Of a stretch of DNA of 64,000 bases, positions 56,710 through 64,000 are shown in pieces. The position numbers and the translations under genes are program-made. The notes under the pieces are model-generated. The model worked only from the letters and a program-made list of their open reading frames with translations, was not told the DNA's origin and ran no database searches. This DNA comes from Galerina marginata (lineage: Eukaryota > Basidiomycota > Agaricomycetes > Agaricales > Galerinaceae): positions 1,984,001-2,048,000 of the forward strand of contig JAECYW010000013.1 in NCBI GenBank assembly GCA_023014335.1, written 5' to 3'. The first letter of the stretch is position 1; each line of letters begins with the position of its first letter.

Positions 56710-56873
56710 TGTTAGGAGATGACCCAAGAGGGATGAGGGGAATTGGATGAGGAGAAGGTATGGGTAGATTGACCAGGTAGAAGTTAAGTTACAAAAGAGG
56801 TGCATACAGACTTATATAGGGTATGCGACAGGATTAAGTAATGGGTTTGTATATGGTAGGTAGAGCTCTAACA
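56710..56873 (-). repeat. 5' LTR of the Ty3 element
   Basis: 164 bp, partner of 51744-51907. On the minus strand it carries TATATAA (56818-56812), about 33 nt upstream of the predicted start of transcription at 56785. Confidence 0.9.
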
Positions 56874-57499
56874 ATGTGCCCGGCCTTGCTCCAAGGCCTG
56901 CACCACCTTCACTGCCTTCCTCTTGGCTGACAGAAGCCTTATGTGAATGTTGTATCCCCGGGCCGCTGTGTCAAACACTCAAACTTGCCTTTGAAAAGCT
57001 TTGCCTTGCACAGACCGTGGTGGACGCCCAGATAATCGAAGATCAGGAGGCCACAGAAAGGTCATCACAACAAATCAGGGCCCTGCAAGCACTTGACCAG
57101 ATCAATAGCAAATACGGCGTACCATTCCAGACAGAAACATATCATCTCCCAAGGGAATTTGCAAAATGTTTCCCTTCAATTTTGCCCAAGCCTGATCCCA
57201 CCAATATGCCGGCTCCCGCACGTCGTCCATCTACCACCAATCTCAATAATGCTGAGCAGGCTGCACTAGCCGAAGGAATGAAGGTCGATGTGGCCTCCAA
57301 AGAAGAGATGGAGCACAAGGTGGCATCTGCGGTGTCTGATGGGACTGCTACAACATCTATTCCATCATCCTTCCAAGGCTCACTCTCAGACGAGATGACA
57401 ATGAGGCTGACAATGAGAAAGACAAGTTATTTGACGATGGTGAGTACTATGACAATGGCAAATACTACAGGGATGAGGGAGAAACGAGGACAATGGTGA
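56874..57499 (+). pseudogene. Open frame of unknown family, split from its start codon by the Ty3 element
   Basis: A 200-codon frame (LTEALCECCIPGPLCQTLKL, then AFEKLCLAQTVVDAQIIEDQ) begins directly at the target duplication. Joining the flanks of the retrotransposon at ATGTG restores an upstream ATG at 51720 (MWGGEDDVPG...), so the element landed about 20 bases after the start. Toward the 3' end a different frame becomes strongly acidic and Tyr-rich (DDGEYYDNGKYYRDEGE), suggesting a further frameshift near 57390. No domain recognised. Confidence 0.45.
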
Positions 57500-59128
57500 A
57501 GTCAATGACTAGAGTGGTGCAGCCTTGTATAGGTCTTAAAATTGCTATTTGTATTTACATCACTTTTTCTATTGACCTGATATATTTTTTATACCGGTGT
57601 GCCACATACAAATCAAGAAATTTGTGAATCCACCAATTACCTGATGCTGCTTTCTAATTCCAGGAACCGCAGAGCTACTTGGGCACAATTACCAGTGCTC
57701 AGCCCCAACTTTCATGTGGTTTCAGGCTGTCCTACAGGTTACAGATAATCTGTGCACTCAAAATTCACTGAAATATGATAAGCCATGGGGAGATTTAAGG
57801 AGCGGTGCCCAGTGTAATTTTACCAGGCCCGGATGAAATATTGATTCGATGGCCTCCTAGGCAAGCTGTATGTTTTCTGCCCCCACGGCATCCGTGGCTA
57901 ACTGTATTTTTTTTGCCCACTGCAAAACGGGTGCCACAGAAAAAACCAGCCAGTGACACCTGCATGGACAGGCACCCTACAAAAATCACCTGGCCACCAG
58001 CTAGAAAATCCACCCCTGACGGTACCCAACCACTGTTTATGCTGGCTGCCGTGATGCTCAACAGGCAGCCATAATAGAAAATATCAATACCCAGCAGGTC
58101 CCTGTCAGTGGGTCCAACTGCTCACAGTACCTGACCATTATTTATGCTGGCTGCCAGGGTACTCAACCGGCAGCCATAATAGAAAATAGCAATACCCAGC
58201 GGGTCCCCCTTAGTGGGAGAGCCTTGTCTGATTGGACCCGTCTTGTATGCTACTTTGTAGCTAATCCGATTGGACCCGTCTCTTATGCTACTTCATAGCA
58301 AAACTGTTTGGTCCAACTCACCCCATTTACTATGCTATTTTTTTTGATCAGTGTACTTCTGTATACTATGGACTTATACTACTGTCCCATGTGATTCCTC
58401 CACCATTTTCAAGGTTCTCGGACCCGCTTTGATGGTATCAAACCCTTAGTTATGTCAGATCATTCTGTTCTGGTCCATTCCGTTTTTTTTTTGGAATAAA
58501 TTCTGGCGGAATGAGCATTTTTGGCAATATTCCAGTGGAATGTGCACTTTTGGCTGGGGCGGAATCCACCCATTCCGGGTGGGGCACAGTAAAGACCTCC
58601 TAAGGAAAGGGCCTGTACCTATCTGGTCATGCCTGTTTATTTGCTGGAAAGTGTGGGAGCCTTAGGTGACCCATATACGTACCTCCAGCAGGCCTACCCA
58701 CTCTATAGATGCATAACACCTGGCTGACTGTCTTTTTGCAGTATTGCAAAAACCTGCTCTGGATGTATAACAGGGTTTTGGGAAATTGCAGTGTTTCATA
58801 TATAATGGTAGCTGCTACAGGTGCTGCTAGGTGAGTTGGCTGTTAGTTTATTATGTAAATAAACTAAACTTTGGATCTCCTGCTAGTTTAACTGATGTTG
58901 CCCAACTTCCAGTCTCTGGTGTTCTGACCTGCAGTTGCCCTTACAGTACCTTACCATACACACTGAAAAAAGAAAACCCAATGCAAAAGATAATCAATTG
59001 CAGTATAGACATTCAAATCTAATTAAAAAATACAGCCCAAAGGAAACTTTGAGAAAAGTACTAAATATCAAACTAGTGTAAATGAGATAAAAGTATATAG
59101 AAATTGTCAACTGGTAAATCAGTTTCAA
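57500..59128. other. Repeat-rich, no supported gene
   Basis: Contains a ~104-bp tandem duplication (58035-58217, core CAGCCATAATAGAAAAT), a short double copy of GATTGGACCCGTCT (58231-58305) and a third GGAAT/ATTCC-rich repeat (58440-58600). The remaining frames are short. Confidence 0.5.
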
Positions 59129-62100
59129 TTAGAGTCCAAAGTGAACATATGGTACTGAGGCACGAAGTGCTTTTTCAGAATTTCCATATCTCTTTTGAAA
59201 TCGTTGAATTGCCTTATGAAGTGCATATGCAGCTTCAGAACTATCCAGTCCATTTTTTGTGCTATGAGCTTCATCATTCAAGAGAATATCATAGAAATCT
59301 TGAGCAATTTCTGATCCATATTTATCCATAATTGACCACATTGTGGCTACTACACCTTGATATCCAGCAGCCAACATTCCAGCAGCCAGGTGAACAGCCT
59401 CTTCCATAAGCTTTTCATCTCCAGTTGATGTTTGACAGGCAGAGAGAAATGCAAAGTTGGCAGTGTCAATCTTTGTCTTGATAATGTCTAACAGCTCCAG
59501 CTTTCCATTGTGTAGGTGTAATCCACTTTGAAGTGGATTTTTGATAGCCTGAGTTGCATGGCATGCAAAATGTATCCAGTTATATGATTTCATTTTTTGT
59601 TTTACTTGATTGAGAGATGCATCCTCTCCTTGTAAACAAAGCACAGAAACTTTTCCCTTGCTTAGCTTTGAAATAGCCTCTACTTCTGTTTTTGTTTCTG
59701 GAATAGACTGGAGGCCTGGTGTATTGGGATTAACTAACAGAATTTTACTGGATAGGCAATCTGTCTTATGGATATTTCTTGTTCTTTCAATTAGTGCACT
59801 AACTGAAGGAGTATAAGATGAGACTGCAAAGTTAGAAAGACAATCTTCAGATATAGCACTGCCTGGGCTATAAATTCCTGCAGCATGAATAGGCAGAAAT
59901 GTTAAAGGACCAGTGGCACACCACCAGATGCGAGAGAATTTTAGTAAAGGATACTATATAGATAAAATTAATTAATTTCTAAATTATTAGAATGTTTCAA
60001 TGTAACTTACCAAAAATTTGAGATGATCTAGAATTGGTTTTACAAGATTTGACCACAATTGTCCAAGAATCTCATAAATAATGCCAGTATTCTTTTCATA
60101 TTGCATACCACGTGTTTTAGATTCAGAATCCTGTAAACGCACACCATGAAAAGAAAGATAAAAGTGCATGCTCTGTTGGAGATCATATGCCAGCTGGTAA
60201 GAGAAGTTTTCAAGAGGTATATGGCAAGGAGTACCAATTCCCGAAATAAGAGCCAAGGCATCTGAATGTTTTTTGTGAACATTTATAATAATTACAGGGC
60301 CAGCTGTTGGTAAATAGGAAAGAAGATCTGAAGCTTGAGGAGGCTGCAAAAAGTTTTTGAAATTAGGAATCTGGCGAATTTTTGCAAGAGCTTGATGCCA
60401 ATCCTGAGAAATTTTAATATGTGCAAGTGCTTCGTCCTGTAGAGACATTTTCTCTTTCATAGTAATTTCAATATCAATCTTGTTTAACTGAGTACGAAGT
60501 CCTGCATGGTGTAAGGTGCCTGACAACTTAAGAAAATAATTAGCTAAAGCTGGATCTTGAGTCATTAGATCATCAAGAGGATTATGAAGATTTGTAATTT
60601 GATTCCAAATAAGACAACGACCTTGCTCAAGCCATTCTAAAGCTTTTTTAATTTCTCTATAAGAAAATGCCATGGCAGCAGCAGAGATGGATAAATCAGA
60701 CCATTGATGAAGATTTTTGAAACGTGTTTGGATAGTGTGTTCTAAGCCTGCAACATGGGAAATGAGACAAATAGCAGTATGATATGCATCCAATACATGA
60801 GATATATGAAATTTCTCAGATAAATAGGCCCATGATAATGCAGCTTGAAGACAAATAGAAGGAGGTCCTGTCATCTGAGTAGCCTGCTGGTAATTAGAAA
60901 TAGCCATATGAATATCAGATAAATCATTGGTATATGGAAAGCGGGATACAAATAATTTTCCAAGAGTGTTCAACAAAAAGGGCATATCTGCATGGCCTTT
61001 TGGAGTGAGATTGACTGCTGTCTGCTGAGCTGATATTGCTTTTGCAAGGTCAGCAATATCTTTTGTTCTTTCAAAACAAGAGTAAAATGAATGTCCAAGG
61101 TTGTGCAGTCTTAAAGGCATGGCTGGATGGCCTTCTGGTGTGAGATTTACTGCTTTCTGCTGGGCTGATATTGCTTCAGCAATGTCTGAAATATCTTCTG
61201 TTCTTCCAAAGCTGAACTCAAATGAGGTTCCAAGATTGCTCAGCAAGGTAGGCATAGCTGCATGGCCTTCTGGAGCAAGATTTACTGCTTTCTGCTGAGC
61301 TGATATTGCTTCAGTGAGGTCTGCAATATCTTCTGTTCTTTCAAAGCGTAATTGAAATGAATATCCAAGATTGTTCAGTCTTAAAGGCATGGCTGCATGG
61401 CCTTCTGGAGTGAGATTTACTGTCTTTTGCATGGCTGACATTGCTTCAGCAAGGTCTGTAATATCTCTTGTTCTTATAAAACAGGATAGAAATGAATTTC
61501 CAAGATTGCTTAGATAGTTTGGCATATCTGCATGGTCTTCTGGAGTGAGATTGACTGCTTTCTGCTGAGCTGATATTGCTTCAGTAAGGTCTGCAATATC
61601 TCCTGTTCTTTCAAAGCGTAATTGAAATGAAATTCCAAGATTGCTTAGATATCTTGGTATATATGCATGGCCTTCTGGAAGAAGATTGACTGCTTTCTGC
61701 TTGACTGATATTGCCTCATTAAGATCTGTAATATCTCCTGTTCTTGTAAACCATGATTCAAATGAATTTCCAAGATTGCTTAGATACTTTGGTATATCTG
61801 CATGGTCTTCTGGAGTAAGATTTACTGCTTTCTGCTGAGCCGACATTGCTTCAGTAAGGTCTGCAATATCTCCTGTTCTTTCAAAGCGTAATTGAAATGA
61901 AATTCCAAGGTTGTTCAGTTTTAAAGGCATAGATGCATGACCTTCTGGAGTGAGATTTACTGCTTTCTGCTGAGCTAATATTGCTTCAGCAATGTCTGCA
62001 ATATCTCCTGTTCTTTTAAAGCGGGATCGAAATGAATTTCCAAGGTTGTTCAGTGTTAAAGGCATAGTTGGATGGCCTTCTGGAGTGAGATTTACTGCTT

Positions 62101-64000
62101 TCTGCTGGGCTGATATTGCTTCTGCAATGTCTGCAATATCTCCTGTTCTTCTAAACCGGGAGTCAAATGAACATCCAAGATTGCTTAGATATGTTGGCAT
62201 ATCTACATGGCCTTCTGGAACAAGATTTACTGCTTTCTGATGAGCTAATATTGCATCTGCAAGGTTTGCAATATGTCCTGTTCTTTCAAAGCATAAGTCA
62301 AATGAATTTCCAAGATTGCTTAGATATTTTGGCATATCTGCATGGCCTTCTGGAGCAAGATTGACTGCTTTTTGCTGAGCTGATATTGCTTCTGCAAGGT
62401 TTGCAATATCTCCTGTTCTTTCAAAGTGTGATTGAAATGAAATTCCAAGATTGTTGAGAAAGGTTGGCATATCTGCATGGCTTTCTGGAGCAAGATTTAC
62501 TGCTTTCTGATGAGCTGATATTGCTTCTGTGAGGTCTGCAATATCTCCTGTTCTTTCAAAGCGTGATTGAAATGAAATTCCAAGGTTGTTTAGTCTTAAA
62601 GACATGGCTACATGGCCTTCTGGAGTGAGATTTACTGCCTTCTGCTTGACTGATATTGCTTCAGTAAGGTCTGCAATATCTCCTGTTCTTCTAAAACAAG
62701 ATTCAAATGAATTTCCAAGATTGCTTAGATATTTTGGCATATCTGCATGGCCTTCTGGAGCAAGATTGACTGCTTTTTGCTGAGCTGATATTGCTTCTGC
62801 AAGGTTTGCAATATCTCCTGTTCTTTCAAAGTGTGATTGAAATGAACTTCCAAGATTGTTGAGAAAGGTTGGCATATCTGCATGGCCTTCTGGAGCAAGA
62901 TTTACTGCTTTCTGATGAGCTGATATTGCTTTTGTAAGGTCTGCAATATCTGCTGTTCTTTCAAAGCGTGATTGAAATGAAATTCCAAGGTTGTTTAGTC
63001 TTAAAGGCATGGCTACATGGCCTTCTGGAGTGAGATTTACTGCCTTCTGCTTGACTGATATTGCTTCAGTAAGGTCTGCAACATCTCCTGTTCTTTCAAA
63101 GCATGATTCAAATGAATTTCCAAGATTGCTTAAATATGTTGGCATATCTGCATTGCCTTCTGGAGCAAGATTTACTGCTTTTTGATGAGCTGATATTGCT
63201 TCTGCAAGGTCTGCAATATTTCCCGTTCTTTCAAAGTGCAATTTCAATGAAATTCCAAGGTCGTTCAGTCTTAAAGACATGGCTGCATGGCCTTCTGGAG
63301 TGAGATTTACTGCTTTCTGCCTGGCTGATATTGCTTCAGCAATGTCTGCAATATCTTCTGTTCTTCTAAAGCGGGAATCAAATGAACTTCCAAGATTGCT
63401 TAGATATATTGGCATATCTGCATGATCTTCTGAAGCCAGATTTACTGCATTCTGCTGAGCTGATATTGCTTCAGCAATGTCTGCAAAATCTCCTGTTCTT
63501 TCAAAGCGTAATTGAAATGAATTTCCAAGATTGTTCAGTCTTAAAGGCATGGCTGCATGGCCTTCTGGAGTGAGATTTACTGCCTTCTGCATGGCTGACA
63601 TTGCTTCAGCAAAGTCTGCAATATCACCTGTTCTTTCAAAGCGTGATTCAAATGAACTTGCGAGATTGTTGAGGAAGGTTGGCATATCTGCATGGCCTTC
63701 TGGAGCAAGATTTACTGCTTTCTGCTGAGCTGATATTGCTTCAGCAATGTCTGCAAAATCTCCTGTTCTTTCAAAGCGTAATTGAAATGAATTTCCAAGA
63801 TTGTTCAGTCTTAAAGGCATGGCTGCATGGCCTTCTGGAGTGAGATTTACTGCCTTCTGCATGGCTGACATTGCTTCAGCAAGGTCTGCAATATCACCTG
63901 TTCTTTCAAAGCGTGATTCAAATGAACTTGCAAGATTGTTGAGGAAGGTTGGCATATCTGCATGGCCTTCTGTAGTGAGATTTACTGCTTTCTGCTTGGC
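59129..64000 (-). CDS. TPR-CHAT protein with a long array of near-identical 45-aa repeats (N-terminus beyond the window)
   Basis: Two exons are visible: 64000-60011 and 59953-59129, joined in phase over a 57-nt GT-AG intron; about 1600 residues are seen. The array has 22 units of 45 residues (NNLGxSFxxRFERTGDIADL, then EAISAxQKAVNLTPEGH) plus one decayed unit (LLNTLGKLFVSRFPYTNDLS), and continues past the right edge. A helical linker of about 300 residues follows. The C-terminus is a CHAT domain: WWCATGPLTFLPIHAAGIY, the histidine in IHFACHA (about 59560-59558) and the cysteine in LSACQTSTGD (59437-59435), then AAGMLAAGYQGVVATMWSI. CHAT is a caspase-like (clan CD) peptidase fold; TPR-CHAT proteins elsewhere act in protease signalling or regulated death (family knowledge), and a sensor role here is inference. 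Both catalytic residues are present and no stop interrupts the visible part. Confidence 0.9.
60960..64000 (-). repeat. 135-bp coding tandem repeat array
   Basis: The DNA encoding the TPR-like units repeats every 135 bp with higher-order structure: adjacent pairs repeat at 270 bp near the right edge (63420-63960), and triplets repeat at 405 bp around 62320-63130. This indicates recent duplication or conversion. Confidence 0.9.

Larger units (their letters stand above)
51744..56873 (-). mobile_element. Ty3/gypsy LTR retrotransposon, minus-oriented, with nested insertions
   Basis: Two 164-bp LTRs (51744-51907 and 56710-56873), TGTTAG...CTAACA, are flanked by a perfect 5-bp target duplication ATGTG (51739-51743 and 56874-56878). 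The coding strand is minus, so the 5' LTR is the right-hand one. Integrase remains (52078-53453) and a possible Gag remnant lies at 56016-56357. Protease, RT and RNase H are missing, their place taken by the elements at 53454-54461 and 54462-55997. The LTRs differ at about a dozen positions by eye, so the insertion is not very recent. Confidence 0.85.

Noticed and set aside
56876..57499. Independent gene starting at 56876
   Set aside because: The first codon is GTG created at the target duplication; the natural ATG lies on the other side of the retrotransposon.
61101..63728. Series of ~65-codon plus-strand frames
   Set aside because: They are antisense shadows of the 135-bp coding repeats of the TPR-CHAT gene.

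Overview
The window is nuclear DNA from a mushroom-forming fungus (Agaricomycete type). Genes are split by many 45-70 nt GT-AG introns with fungal donors and branch points. Recognisable gene families are a TPR/J-domain co-chaperone, RecQ-like helicase debris, a KDZ transposase, a Ty3 retroelement and a TPR-CHAT protein. There is one clearly conserved housekeeping gene at the left end. Most of the rest is nested mobile DNA. No rRNA, tRNA or CRISPR array was found. The genus cannot be named from this.

Layout. 0.5-2.5 kb: spliced DNAJC7-type co-chaperone. 2.5-7.2 kb: gene-like but unresolved sequence. 7.2-7.9 kb: RecQ-like helicase fragment cut by a hAT-type MITE. 9-21 kb: MITEs, GC-rich degenerate DNA, a tandem array of intron-like modules and an element with ~600-700 bp inverted termini (14.8-20.5 kb). 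21.17-44.03 kb: one giant transposon of 22,860 bp with ~510 bp terminal inverted repeats and a perfect 7-bp target duplication (TGGGCTG). 44-51.7 kb: poor in recognisable genes, with a pseudogene broken by a second copy of the hAT MITE. 51.74-56.87 kb: Ty3-type LTR retrotransposon (164-bp LTRs, TSD ATGTG) gutted by nested insertions. 59.1 kb to the right edge: a large TPR-CHAT gene with at least 22 near-identical 45-residue repeats, running off the window.

The giant transposon is the centre of interest. It encodes an apparently intact KDZ (Kyakuja-Dileera-Zisupton) transposase of 1015 aa and two long cargo genes, a 705-aa protein of unknown family and a 1091-aa protein with an AT-hook. For all three, my splice models close in frame over 5, 6 and 11 exons. 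AT-rich subterminal repeats flank the gene block on both sides. A 4.7-kb element sits inside one intron of the 705-aa gene without breaking its frame.

The two cargo genes diverge from a 3.4-kb spacer. In this spacer, and in one long intron of the AT-hook gene, lie 14 clear short hairpins plus one decayed one. All share a fixed tip (one bulged A/T, a 3-bp pair, a three-base loop of TGT, TGC or GGT) on freely varying but base-paired lower stems, with compensatory changes. They are always oriented with the flanking transcript, and two triplets are enclosed by an outer stem, giving a cloverleaf. I do not recognise this motif and regard it as the best candidate for something undescribed.
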